Origin: Caenorhabditis elegans
Taxonomy: Eukaryota > Nematoda > Chromadorea > Rhabditida > Rhabditidae
NCBI RefSeq assembly: GCF_000002985.6
Contig: NC_003284.9
Span: forward strand, 13,082,001-13,146,000
Length of the DNA: 64,000 bases
Reading direction: 5' to 3'
Shown here: in pieces, positions 34,532 to 47,500 of the stretch
Numbering within the stretch: position 1 is the first letter of the stretch
Layout: every line of letters begins with the position of its first letter
Notes under the pieces: model-generated
The model's input: only the letters and a program-made list of their open reading frames with translations
What the model was told of the DNA's origin: nothing
Databases searched by the model: none
Translations under genes and position numbers: made by a program

Positions 34532-37500
34532 CTACAGGTCATCATTTGTAATGTCGGTGAATGCCTGATTCCGTTGAGGAATGCCGTCCTGAAAAAAATT
34601 GGACGTTCACTCCTGGTATTTCGTAACAGTTAATGTGTTCCACTTACAGAAATGGTAGTTAACATCCGGTTATAGTTGTGGTAATGTTCCATTACACCCA
34701 AGGGATCCGTATCTTCAACCTCATTTTTCAAAACGATGATTGGCTTTTTGGGGTCACGCTAAAAGAAATAACAATGTGTTGAAAGTTTTTTGTATCGGGG
34801 TTTACAGTTTTTGCTTATTTCATTTGAAAAAAAAAAAACTAAGATAACTAAGGTTCATTAAAGTAGCATGTGACAAGTCAAAAAATAATAATTTTTGAGC
34901 ACACTGAAACTCTACTTGTAAAACAATTTTTTAATCTCACCGGAAGTTTTTCACTCTTCTCCACATAGTTTCCTTTTGAATGTTTCTCCTTCATTACTTG
35001 CTGCTCTATAGTCATATTATTGTGCTCATAAAGAATCTCTGATCCAATTGATTGGAGCAACAGGGACATCAGAATGCTCTGAAAAACTCAACCCTATTCC
35101 AATACTCCACACCTCAAGCCATACCTGGTCCGTGTCTAACGTGATCCATTCAAATGTGTCTTTGGCCATCAAGTACTCGAATTGGAACGATATTTTATCC
35201 ATAACCTGTGTGATCCTCCAAACTCGTATTCTGGTTGCCCGGAATATACTTGGTTTTGGTTTTCCCTGAAATAAACACAAAAGAATTCAAATGTGTCAGA
35301 ATGATAAATTACCGTTTCATCTCTGGTTGTCATTATTATTTGGCGGCGTCCAAATTTGATTTCACACGGAGTACCCGGTTTGGGGTAGTCACAAGAACAG
35401 GGGGACATAATTTCGTAGGAGTATGTCGAGAGTTGATGGCAAGTGCGGAGGAACTGTAACTAATAATTATTATACATTCTCGTTATTATGGTGGCATAAA
35501 GTTTGCAAAAAGTTGAGAAACTACTAGAAAAACTTTTGAAAACTTAACAAATCATTTTAACGTTAAAAAAATGCTCGAAAACCCAAATTTTATGAATCTA
35601 GCTCAAACAAAATCGCGTTTGAAAAATAAGTTGACTAACCATCTTACTATCATTTCTAGCCATACATGATTTCAATTTTGAGTCCAGATCTTCCTTCACT
35701 GGATCCATATGACCATTTTTGTAATCTTGCATAGCTTGTTTATAGAGTAACTCTACAAAATTTCCATCGTCCAGCAGGGGCTCTTCCACACGGCTATCCC
35801 ATATAAGTTTTCTATAACAGTAAATATTTTTGATCATAATGAAATCACTATCAACATACCTTAAACACAAGAAATGATAATGTCCATTCTCGTTGTATTT
35901 TTGATTTGCTGTGCTAAGAGATACAAATGGAGCTTCAAAGTTGCGAAGAAATCTTGTTACTGTAATCATATATAGTCCTTGTATTTTTTTTCTGTGTAAA
36001 TGTGAAACTTACGCAGTGGGTTGAAATTTTCAGTAGTTACGGAGTAGCAAGCGTTTGTTGGGTCACGTCCTTTTGCCATGAACAAACCAAAGTGATAAAT
36101 AAACTGATCCTTGTTTTTGAAACCAAGCTTTTCGCAGATTATCTGCAAAATATCACGTTTTGGGCAAAACAAAGTTGAAAGCTTTATGAGTGCCTATTAA
36201 ATGTTGGAAAGTTTGTATAAAAAATTTTAACGACGTTACATTAGGTTTCTGTCCAAAATCGAGTACTACGGATCATTTGAAAAATAGGCATGCATAGAAG
36301 ACAGTAGTTACGGGAGGAGTTTACTTTTGTAGTTACTGAACTTTTTCTTTCTTTTCTGTTCTTTATTGGCAACCAATGGATGTCCAAAACTAGAACACAT
36401 ATTATCACATATCTGCTTTCTTGTAAAACTAGGATTTTTTTTTTCGAAAAAGCATTTAAACAAATAGCTACCTTCATAATTTCTAGTGTGCTATCCGATA
36501 CCAAGCATTTGATTGTTGTTTTCTCGCCATTTCCCAAAAAAACATCTAGTGTCACATATTGGCTTGTGGCACGAAATGAGTCCTGAATTTACCAATTTAT
36601 TATAATACTTTTTTAATTGATAGTTTAAAACTTACAATTTGAAATCCCAATAACTTCTTCTCAACAAGATAGTGACGAGCTACTTCTGGATGTTGGACTA
36701 CTGAAAAAAAATTTTTAGTTTCAACCTAGGAAATAACTAACTTACAAGCTTGAAAGTATTTCGTAATTTTTTGTCGTCGCTCGTCAATTGCTTTTGGGTC
36801 GAGTTTGAAAAGTTTTTTGGCTGGAAACTCGGGTCCCTTATATCGTTGTGAAAATTTCTGCTTGATAAGTTCGGCAAATTCATAGAGGTGACTAAACCGG
36901 ACGGAGCCATGGTACCAGCCATTTATGTGAATATTGTAAGCCTGAAAATTGTCAATATTTAAAAAAAAATTGAAAAAATTAAAAAATGACAGTTTGGTAA
37001 TGTACTGATGGGTCTTTTAAGGAACAAAATTAAAAGTTTGGCAAAAATAGTTGGGAAATAATATTGGAATGACCACGTACCGTATATTTTGTGATTCCAT
37101 CCGATCGTTCAACTAGTGTCTTCGTATCCGGAACATCCACATGAATCATATCGGAAAACGTTGTCTTATCCGCTGGGTCAAATGCGTTGAGAACCCGATG
37201 ATTTTTGTTTTCTTCCTGTAATGGTAAAAAAGTGAATCTGATAGTTTTTTGTGCGCGTATAGAATACTTTTTATATCCCGAACTCCACGAAAAATCGATA
37301 TTACTATAGGAGAAAAATAATTACTGGTGTGAGACGATGAGTGGACTGCTGCTATGTAAGAATGCCGAATAATCATGGAATAATAATATGCTGAATCAGA
37401 ATCAGAATAATAATAAAAACAAGATAAAACCTGTTTTTGCTAATGTATTTGTGGCGGATTATTCATTTGAGCAAATGCGCCCTAGCGAACTGAACAATGA

Positions 37501-40281
37501 ACAATAGCTTTTTTCTTTCTAAATGGAATATCTTTTATCGTCTATTCAACTTTTGTGCTAGTTATTCGTTTTTATCACTAAAAGAAAAAATCAATCAGTT
37601 TCACTAAACTATCTGATTATATGGTTGTGATACGTGACTTCAAGAAAGAAAAATAAATGAGTGAAAGAAAAAATTAAATAAGAAAATGAAATTGTAGGGT
37701 AGAAGGAATGAAATAAAGAACGTAAACACAATATTTTTGATTTTGAATATTATGTCGTGAGACGACCAATATGAGGGATTGGCAATCAACAAAGGTTTGT
37801 GCAGCTGTAAAATTAAATAAAGTCAGTCTGGAATTCGGAGCAAGTGAACAATAAAAATGGTACTCTCTCTGATATAGTGCCCGGTGAGCCGTGAGCCTGT
37901 CCAAAAACAAATAATCGATGAATACTGTGAAAATAGTGTGAAAAATCGGTAGACGCAGACCACGGGAGTAGAGAAATGTCGGAAAGCAATGACAGGCAAG
38001 AAAGAGTAGAGGTGGTCGTGGTGGTGCGCAAGAAAAGAAGGCAAGTGACCGGAATGGATGAACGAGATCGACTTTTAGTTTATGGTTTCTTTTTGAAGAT
38101 AATGCAAAACACATCTTATCTATCTCTGATCGATGAATGATTGATTTTCAATGAAGAAGTGGACGCTGCGCTTTATTTATTTGAAAAACTGCTGCGATTT
38201 ACATAGATTTTTCATTGTTTGTAGGAATTGCATCATTGTGTTTAGAACTAATAAAATTATTTGAAAAACATACATTTTTGGTACTTGTACTGCAGCCAAA
38301 AATCTTTGGAATTGACGAAATTCAATACTGGTCAACACGTAAATTATTATTCTACTATTGTTAGTCTTTAGACATAATAGTTTCCAAACCAAGTACTGCA
38401 TGTTTATTAGATTATAATAAACACATTTTACCGTGAGTTTTGGGAATGTTAATGTGTTCATTGCATTTTTATATTTGAGGGTTTTCCTAATTTGTTCATA
38501 AATTTTTCCATAGTTCAGAAAAGTTTTCCTATACCGAAAAACTCAAATTTGTCAAAAATAAGTGGTTTCAATAATTTGCATTAAAATACTTTTTTTTAAA
38601 TTGAAAACCTATTCGGAATATAAAAATTCAAACGAAAAAACACACAAATGTTCAGATATGTTGGCATTCATAAAAATTTGGAAGTTTCCTTCCACAAAGA
38701 AATTTATTTCGTAACAAACTCATATTTTTATAAACATTGAGGCGACTCAGCCAGATGTTTCATGTGGTTCCGAGAAATCTTTCTTGTTTTTTTATAATCC
38801 TCTTGCTTGACATCAAAAACAAGCCATAAAAAATATGTAGACAAAAATAAAAGCCAGATTGAATAACCAACGCTATTTAAATGAAAAAAAAAATCGATAA
38901 AAAGCGGAATGACATAGCGTGACATGAGAAGCGTTTCTTAGTGTCATTTTTTCAATTCAACTAACGCTATTTGAAAACTTCACATGAATGATTCATTTGG
39001 AACAAGAAACAAGAGACAATGGACTTCTTGAGCAGAAGACACTTGTAATGGTGGGGAGGAGACATGTGCTGCATTCTTGTATGTCGTTGAACAAAAAAAA
39101 CGAGAAAGAAAAATGGGCAAGTATATAATCTCTTTTTGAAAATCTCGAGAGGTCAATTTCTTTTGTTATTTCCCGCCTCCCCTCACAACTTCAACTTGTT
39201 TCGTCATTGCTCAAAATTCTGCGAAAATTGTTGAACAGAACAAAAAAACAGAAAAAGAATTGCATCGACCGGGAATCGAACCCGGGCCGCCCGCGTGGCA
39301 GGCGAGCATTCTACCACTGAACCACCGATGCTTGGGAACACTACACACCAGTCTCAGTAGACATGATAGGCGGATGAAGGACGGGGGGAGGGGGAAGGAC
39401 GGCGACCACTACGTAATGTAGTTTTATTCATATGAACATGTCAAGACCCTTGGTAAATATTGTTTACAAAAAAATTTATGTGGGTGGAATTTTGTCAAAA
39501 AGGATCATGTTTCAAACGTTTACAATTGATAACACTGAAGAAAAGAAAATATGATTATTAAAATGACATGGCTAAAATAGTTTTATAAAAGGTTGTAATA
39601 CTATGTACATCAAGTTCGAAATTCACGTGCTTTACCCAGTATCAACATATATATTCACTTTTCATTACAATAGGAGCACAAAACATAATCAGGAGTGTGC
39701 ATGATCAAATCAAATAACTTTTAGCCATAAAGAAAATGTGTCCAAAATATGTTTAACTGTTTCTGCGTTTTTGTATTGAATGGTTATATCTTTATCGCAA
39801 TTTTTTATGAAAAATAACTCGCATTTATATGCGTTGTTAGATAAAATTGTACATTGTGATACATACATTTTGTGTCGTCAAACTTCTTTTTATTTTTCTG
39901 AATACACTAGCAAATCAAATTACAAAAGAAAAAGTAATTTAATCATTACGAGAAAAAATCAAAAACAAAAATATACAAGTTTAGATTTTACTACTTTGAT
40001 TAGTTTTTCTAAGAAAAAAGTAATTTACGTGGCAAGAAATTGAACAGCGAGTAAGGAAATTGAAAAAGTATTCAAATAAGCAGTAAACTCGATTTGAAAG
40101 AAAACTCTGCTCGACTTTTCGAATGTGGTGAATAATAAGTCTAAAAACAACATACCTTTTCATATTGGTGGTCGATAATTGACGCATTTCTCATTGATTG
40201 CTCGATTTCTAAATCTTCTTCCATTGAAGAAGTCGACGGCTTGTCTCCATTGCTTCGAGCCATAGCAGCGCTTGACACCAT
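34532..40281 (-). CDS. snx-17: SNX17-like sorting nexin (PX plus FERM-like domain)
   Basis: An endosomal sorting nexin. The SNX17/27/31 family binds PI3P through its PX domain and NPxY/F cargo tails through a FERM-like module, retrieving cargo from degradation. About thirteen exons give roughly 545 residues. ATG 40281 lies ten bases after an acceptor-like TTTCAG. The N-terminal 65-70 residues ([19 protein letters not shown] and on) are an extension before MIHVDVPDT, where human SNX17 starts. The PX domain shows [31 protein letters not shown] and [12 protein letters not shown]. The FERM-like part includes [16 protein letters not shown] (F1), [26 protein letters not shown] (F2) and [14 protein letters not shown] with [11 protein letters not shown] (F3). 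The extreme C-terminus, ending TNDDL, matches the family's acidic-Leu tail. Intron 1 (about 37215-40156) holds a tRNA gene and a small ORF. I recall snx-17 as F39H12.1 on X. Confidence 0.85.
38728..38925 (-). CDS. Candidate 65-residue membrane microprotein nested in the sorting nexin intron
   Basis: A single open frame [20 protein letters not shown]... with one strong hydrophobic helix ([17 protein letters not shown], about residues 21-37). A basic/acidic tail of the type [20 protein letters not shown] follows, ending SPQCL. The composition is protein-like for AT-rich intron sequence. An AATAAA (minus strand, 38703-38708) lies about 20 bases after the stop. No clear trans-splice acceptor precedes the ATG. 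The frame is in the same orientation as the host gene. I recognise no family. It could be chance, but the helix plus charged tail plus poly(A) signal make it worth listing. Confidence 0.35.
   Translation of the reverse strand: MSRYVIPLFIDFFFHLNSVGYSIWLLFLSTYFLWLVFDVKQEDYKKTRKISRNHMKHLAESPQCL
39261..39331 (-). tRNA. tRNA-Gly (anticodon GCC)
   Basis: On the minus strand, 71 bases starting GCATCGGTGGTTCAGTGGTA form a normal D arm. The anticodon stem-loop reads CTCGCCTGCCACGCGGG with anticodon GCC. The T arm is CCGGGTTCGATTCCCGG, and the acceptor stem closes with CGATGC and discriminator A. A and B box promoters are intact (TGGTTCAGTGG, GGTTCGATTCC). The gene lies in intron 1 of the sorting nexin gene, same strand. 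A run of T follows on the minus strand just past its 3' end, suitable for Pol III termination. Confidence 0.97.
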
Positions 40282-43200
40282 AACACTACTTCTGAAATGA
40301 ACAATAATTTCGCAACAAAACTAATTTGTTGAAAATCTAATTTTTGATTGGAGAAATGAATAACCCGAAAATCGAGAATTTGAGGTTGTTGTGGTCCTTT
40401 TTCCAAAATCAATAATTGAGATAGAGAATGGGGGAGAGATGGAGGAGAAGATGGAAAACGGGACTCTCGGCAAAATGGGTGCACTACTGCTAACACCGCT
40501 CTGACATGGACTCTTATTTGGCAGGAAACGTGAAGAGGATGGACACTCAGATACGTTTACACAAATCCGCATTATAAGTTTAGGAAATCAGGAAATGATT
40601 TTTCAACAATAAATAGACAGTGCACAATATGCACAAGTCGTCCAGAAAGTGAAAAAAGCACCGTACAGTTTATTTTATTGAGGCTATTATTTGAAACAGC
40701 GCATCATTTAAAAAATAATTCTTAATTTTTTGTGTGTCCCATTATGTGTAGATCATTAACAAAATTAACAAAAAAGTAGATTTTTCTGAAATTCTAAACA
40801 GCGCTTCGTTTTTTGAAATAAAAATTGTTGAATTGTGAAATGAAATTCTTTTTTAAAAAGTTCTTTCGGTGTGTTTTTTCTAAACTTTTTTTTACAAATA
40901 TATGTTCCTGATGACTTTCAAAAAAAATTGATTTTTTTTAACGATTCGCTAAAAAGAAAACAACTTTTTTTTAAGATAAAAAATATATGATGCGTAGAAA
41001 AAAAGCCGTGAACCGTGAAAGTGTTATTTTTTTAAAAGAAAAATTCTCACCAATTGTATATGAGAAAAATGAAAGATGGAGGGAAAGTGTGATTGCAATT
41101 TTTTCAAGAAATAAGAAACAAATAATTATGAAAAGCTGTTGCCAGCGCTCTAGGTACACAAGAACATCAAATATTGCATATTTGCCAAGAGATTATGAAA
41201 ATAAATTGAAAAAAAAAACTGAAACTTTGTAAATAGGAATAACTTTCCAATATATGAAAAACAAAATACTGAGAGCTGAAGCTAAACACAAAACAAAGCC
41301 AAGAGTTCAATTCCATCTGGACTGAAAGTGGAAGACACACATGACGTGTGGAGATAACTTTTCCCAATAGAAGAAGTTAGAGAAATGCTGACCTCAAAAT
41401 TTTTGGAATGCAAGAGTAAACATTCTGAAAAACACGTGTGCATAATTTTTTTTCATTTTTTTTCACATAATTTTTCAAAAGTGAAACATGACAGCTTTCA
41501 AACCATGATTTCATTAATGATGCATTCAACGCTGATTTAAATGTTTGTTATCTGCGAATAAAAACTGAACTGAACTAGGTGGTTTGTACATTCTTAAGGA
41601 GGTACATTGTTAAAACAATAAATCCCGTTTTATGAAATGTTGGCAGCAACTACTTTTTTTTCTACTCTCGAAAAAAATTAGGTCTGATACATGAGAGCAA
41701 TTTAAAACAAGAGTAGTAGCAAAATTTTTATTGTTTAATTTTACGCAAAATATTTTTTTAACAATTTTTGACAAAAGGTCAAGTTTTTGTAAACCGTGAA
41801 TTTGGATGTTGTGAGTTTTCTTTCTTTTTTTTTTTAACAAATTTTTGCACCTTTGGTTCCAAACTGAACCTCAAAAAACAACAAAAATCTTTTCAAAACA
41901 CAATCTGCATCTTCAGAAGTTCATTGTGGAAACAATTGAATAAAACTGGGTTGCTATTTAATTATCACCTTATATATGACGATAGCTACTCACTCCCGGC
42001 TGAAAAAAATGAGAATTCATCAGAATTGAATTGAAAAAAATTAAACCATTTTGAACTATCATTGAAAAACTTTCCAGATAATTAAAAAGGTCGCGCTATA
42101 AAAACCAGGTTTTGGGGCTTTTCTAAATTCATTCGAAAAACAAAAGAATTTGATACTACCTTTGAAAGTTTAAAAAAAAACTGGAAATTTCAAAATCGAC
42201 CCGGCCGGTTTATATTTTTAAATTTTTAAAAAAAATTTATTAAACAATAAGCATATAAACTATGTATCTAGATAAAGTTTGATTGAATAGCATAATTTTT
42301 AGACTTATATCATGAAAAGCTTTGTCCACATTCACAAACATATTATTAGAAGCTAATTATCACATACTTTCCACAATATTTACCGGAAAGCGATTGTGAA
42401 TTGAAATGATGTTGAACACACAGGTCGCATTTCCAATGATTCCCGTGTAATTCGCCTATTCCAATGACGATACAGACGCGATACATCTGTATTTTCATTC
42501 TCACACTCGCTTTCTTGTCAATCATTATGTCGAAACCGGTTGAATTTGAATAATCGGATCGGTCGGACTCCTCTTGGTTTGTCAACTCGTGTTCGACACA
42601 TCATCAACTCGAAAACGAAGTGAACAAAAATATAGCGAAATGCAATGTGTTCTCTGATAAATTTGATGAAGAATTGGGATGCTAAGTTGAAGTTTGTGAA
42701 GCAAAAGTTATGATGTAGTTATAGCTGTGTAGTTATATTAAATGATGATAATTTGGTTTCACTGAAATAGTAAATTTCAAAAGTTTGGAAAAATGGGCTT
42801 TATCCAGATTAAAAGCTCATTTATTAAATTTATTGGCATTACTACAAAATTTTAAACTATTCCAGAAACATCTTTAAATTTTTCATTCAAGATTCAAGCT
42901 TTAAGATGGTAACTGAAAATGTTAAAATGAAAAACTCTAATCAGTTTAGTTTTACAAACCTCTCATATTTAATGGGTCAACATACAAATAAAGTCAAAGA
43001 AGTCAAGGGCACAAGTGTAAAGAAAGGCAAGATGAAAGACAATGTGAAAATAATTGGAAAATGAACTTGGCGGTTGGAGGGGGAGATCATATGGGGGTCT
43101 TTTACCGTGAAGTAACAAAAAAAAAGTTCACTCGGCTACCATTGCCTGCGCAATCGTATCGCAATTTGGCGGATGCAAAACATACACAGTATATAGCAAA

Positions 43201-44220
43201 AATCAGCAGTAATAGAGAAGAAGAGACACAGATTGGGTGGTTGGAAAACAATGACTGGTAGTAGGCTTCGTATGCCCGACTGCCCCTGCCCCCGAGACTG
43301 TCTTTTGGTGTGTGCATTATAGTACAGTTAATTGACTCGTTTGTGGGAAAATAATGATAATGTTTGTGCTTTTTTCTTGTTTTAATTCCTCTTCTGCTCT
43401 TTTGTTACATTTTTTCAGTCTCTTCCAAATTTTTTAAATTAACTTTTTTCAGATACAAAATCATATCTAAACGGCGAAATTTTTTAAAATTACAATAAAT
43501 GCCACATAATTTTTTTTTTGACAAAAAACTATAAATATTCAAGTTGTGTTTTTAACAAATTATTAACAATTATTAACAAATAATCCTCTTTTGTTAGTGG
43601 GTTAACTAGCATTAAAATTCAATTTATTTTTAAATTTATCGCAATGAATCATTAAAATCTGAATAAATTTCTAGAAGTTAGAAAAAGCCAATTATGCACG
43701 ACATTTCCATTTATCATTTAAAAAAATCCATGAGAAAATGGTTTGCAAAACCAGTAGTTTTGTTTCAGATTCCACATTATTTTCTATTTTATTTTCCAAA
43801 CTCTTCACATTTGATTCAAAATCAAGGTACAATTTTCCTAGGATTTCCAATGTGTAATATTGCATGTTTCAAAAAATGTATCGTGATTGAACACATAAAT
43901 TTGTTTTTTTCTCTATTTCCTAGAAACAAGATGCAATTCTGCAAATAAAATGTATAATTTTCTAATAAAACTTTTCTACATACTAATAAATCTACAGTAT
44001 ACTGCAATGATAATAACTTTGAGCATTTTTATTATAATAATTTTTGCAATATTCAACGGAAATAATTTCATTCGGTTTTTATATACAAATTTAAAAAATG
44101 TTAAATTACTAGAGAAAGCGATGATATCTTCCAGGATATTCGTTACCACTGATGGTTGGGAGCTCTCTGAAAATGTAAGACTTTTTAAAGCTTCTATTAT
44201 AACTTTTCCCAAAGTCTGAG
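40282..44220. other. intergenic region, about 3.9 kb
   Basis: Promoter side of the sorting nexin gene, with many A/T homopolymer runs. A GC-richer patch at about 40440-40560 lies upstream of the sorting nexin start and another at about 43060-43310. The open frames at 40987-41232 and 43061-43317 overlap frames on the opposite strand and show no splice context. No gene supported. Confidence 0.45.
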
Positions 44221-44520
44221 TTAATGAAAAACCAACATTTCCACAGAAGGATCCGGAACTCTGCTGAGCAGCATCATGCCTTGAATCTCCGTCTCACGGG
44301 CAAGCTCCGGATTTGTGCGGTTCTCCTCCTCGTGCCTAGTGAGAAGCCATCCGGTGACAAGAAACAGTGCAACAACGCAGAAGAGCCAGACGGCGGAAAA
44401 GGTGACAATGCCGGCAGTCGATGAGAAGAAGGCGTTGATTTGATTGATTTGATCAATGTTGAACGATTGAGCTGACCGCAAAATTGGAGAAGGGGTATTG
44501 AACGGTGGGATGGGAGACAT
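44221..44520 (-). CDS. Small single-pass membrane protein, 99 residues
   Basis: One exon from ATG 44520 to TAA 44221. The N-terminus is Pro/Ser rich (MSPIPPFNTPSPILRSAQS), then an amphipathic stretch (FNIDQINQINAFF), one strong helix at about residues 37-60 (GIVTFSAVWLFCVVALFLVT) and a basic/acidic cytosolic-type tail (GWLLTRHEEENRTNPELARE). The tail ends RVPDPSVEMLVFH. A strong acceptor, CCTTTTTTCAG, ends exactly at the ATG. This fits SL1 trans-splicing or a 5' UTR intron and supports the start. Codon use is less AT-biased than the surroundings (GC-rich third positions), as in real genes here. Family unknown; it could instead be the last exon of a gene with 5' exons further right. Confidence 0.65.
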   Translation of the reverse strand: MSPIPPFNTPSPILRSAQSFNIDQINQINAFFSSTAGIVTFSAVWLFCVVALFLVTGWLLTRHEEENRTNPELARETEIQGMMLLSRVPDPSVEMLVFH

Positions 44521-47500
44521 CTGAAAAAAGGCATCAATAAAGAAAGAAGTAATGTATATTGTTGTAGTCACTATTCATAGAGGAATAGAATTCGGAATTT
44601 ACGCGGAGTTTCGTGGCAACTTGATGCACAGATCTTGGGCAAAACTTTTAAACGTCAAAACTTGGAAAATTCTTGGAAAATATATGGTTTATACTAAGCA
44701 CATGTTAGTTCAAGTTTATTCCAACTCTTGCCAATGTCTTATCAAGTTTTATAAAAACACTCCAAGTCATTCATATAGCATAATTTCTAAGCCATGTCAA
44801 AAAATTTCAGGAAAACAGAAATTACTGAAAATTCAAATAACCCTTTGCTAATTTTATACTGAAAGTTTTGAATTAGTTTGGCAAACTGGTATGGATTGCA
44901 TGTTCTAATATTCTCAAAACTAATTAATTGTTTTGTTCACTTTGTCGCCAAGTGTACAAAATTTATTTGGCGTAAAATGGCTATGCTCCAAAATTTATGA
45001 AAAGATGCAACTTAAAAATCAAGGAAGTGGAAAAATATAAATAAAAATCTAGTGATGCCTTGGTCAATGCACAGAAAAAGTCTATTGCAGAGATGAATCG
45101 AGGATTGGGTGGCCGCTACACTAAAATGGTAATAGTTTCATTTTAATAAAGCACCGTGTCCCTATGGAAACTAAGAAACTGATCTCAATAACTCCGCCCA
45201 ATTTTCCGAGGCTCTATCAAAAAGAGGAATGCCAGAGAGAAAGGGATCCGGGGAAAAAAGTGCATCACGAACTTGGAGCAGCGCGGATTATGAGAATAGG
45301 AAAGTGAAGAGAATGCCAGGGGATAATTGGTTTCAGTTACGACTTTTCAAATGTGGTGAAAAAGATTTTGCACAGATTTTATGGTCAAGAATGAGCACAT
45401 TTAATTTGTGAAACCATCTTACTCCCTCACAGAATTATTGCACGAGGTGGAAATTGACAGACTTTAGTGTACATCATATGCGAAACTTGTTGTAACATAA
45501 TTGGCTAGTAGTGTTTTTTGACCAAAAATGTTATATTTTCAAACTTTACCTGGCCAATTTGTTATTCCGGATTCAAGATTCAAAAATAAAACTAATGATG
45601 ATATTGAAATAATCTCCGTACGATTATCTGTATATCTATGACAGTTTGCTGCATTTTTCTAATCATATCAAATAATTCAAATTTAAATATTTATTTTTTT
45701 GAAGGTTGCGGGTTTCCTGTCCTTTTCTGTTGTGTTCTGGATTTTCCCCCGTATATGAAAACAGAATATGAAAAAAGTAACACAAGTCTGATTGTTCTCT
45801 ATCTCAGTTTTTCTTATGACTGGTAAACACTGGTTTCGTAAAAGATTGTTTTAAAACATTTCGTGTTTAAAGTCTCACTGTCCTATGAAAACATAGCAAG
45901 TACTTTACAATTCACTGAAAACAAGAGTATAAGTTTAACTGTACTTTGACGGAAACGGCATCTTAACTTGAAAACATATTTTAATGACGAGTAAAAATTT
46001 CCGGAGACATGTTGATTTGGAGATTGCCTACAGAAAATATCATATCAAATATTGTTTGGAAACGGTCTCGTTTCCATTTCTCTACTTAAGTTGATTACAG
46101 TATTCACAAACTGTTATTTTTACAAACATTCGCATGATATGAAATAAAATACATGACACGTGTCTTGCCATTTTGCTTAAATGAATCAGCCAAATAGAAA
46201 TAAAGTAACCAGCATTTCAAGTGATAGTGGAATAGATGCAGTGGAATGTAGTAAACTGAAAAAAAAGTTCTTCAAATATTTTTCTGAGCTTTTTGGGTAT
46301 TTTTACAATGAACAGAAACCTGCTAGAATGTGAGGAAAGCGTTTGACGTTTCAAATATTCTTGTTTGCATATGAACTATTTCAGTCTTTTTTGTATCTTG
46401 TTAGTTTTTAATCACTCGATAAGCTTACCAAAAGCTTGCGTTTAGATATGAAATTTCAACGGTTCTATGGCCATCTACATTATTCGTGCTGGTGAATAAA
46501 AAATAGAAAACGTTTTCGTACAACTCAAATTCCAAAAATTTGAAGAAGTAACGCTTTGTGCTCAAAAAATATGCTCGAGATCCTTGAAAAATATGTTTGT
46601 TTGTATCAGTTCCAGACTCCAAGAAACGGTTGGAAAATTTTGTCCTATTTAGACACTGAAATTTTATTTCCTCTTTCTTGCATCCTGAGTTTTATGAAGC
46701 ATTCATTTCGCGGAGGTGATAATGATAATAACTCCAAGATGTCGTATTCACGTGAAACTGAGAAAAAGTCACAGTTCTGCTTTCGTCTGCAATGTGCACA
46801 ATCATGAAAAAAATGGTCCATATCTTGGAACATGTTGGAGTGAAAAAATCTGCGATGTGCTTTTTAATTGTTACTTTTTGATGATAACAAGGTTCTTTAA
46901 TAGACTTTGGGTTGGTTTTCAGAGAATATTTTTGTGATAATAATTATCACTGATAACACGACTTGTTTTGGCATACTAAATTTGAAAGAACGATTCAGCA
47001 TTTATACCTAAGCTGCACTTAACTTAACTTCTAATTATTGGTTTAATCCGACACTGAAAAAAATGCCATTAATGCAACTACGAGTTTGATCAGCAAAAAA
47101 AGGCAAATGTTTGAAATGCTGGTAATTTGTTTAGAAACGTAGTTGCTATTACACCCAGTCTTTTAATGTAGAATCTCGTTTATTGCGCGTGTTCAAATGT
47201 ATCTTTCGTTTCTGATGAACAAATATAATATGATTTCATGGTCAATAAGAAGTCAAAATCTATTAGAAATGCAATGCTCATTGGTACCCACATATATTTT
47301 CTCAAATGAGCCCCTCAAATATCACAAAATTCACATTTCTGATTACTAGTCTAGATTACTGTAAGAGCGCGGTGACAATATTTTTTTTTAATTTTGAAAA
47401 ATGTCCTATTTAGCAGTTTAATTTTTTTAAAGGTTTCTAGTGACAACTGTGCTTTGGACAATGTCTAACGAACAGAAACAATGTACTACTTGTGGCAGAA

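Noticed and set aside
37674-38114. 146-codon minus-strand ORF in the sorting nexin intron
   Set aside because: Other minus-strand frames overlap it, the composition is skewed (Phe/Leu/Ser/His), and there is no family resemblance. It is probably a chance frame.
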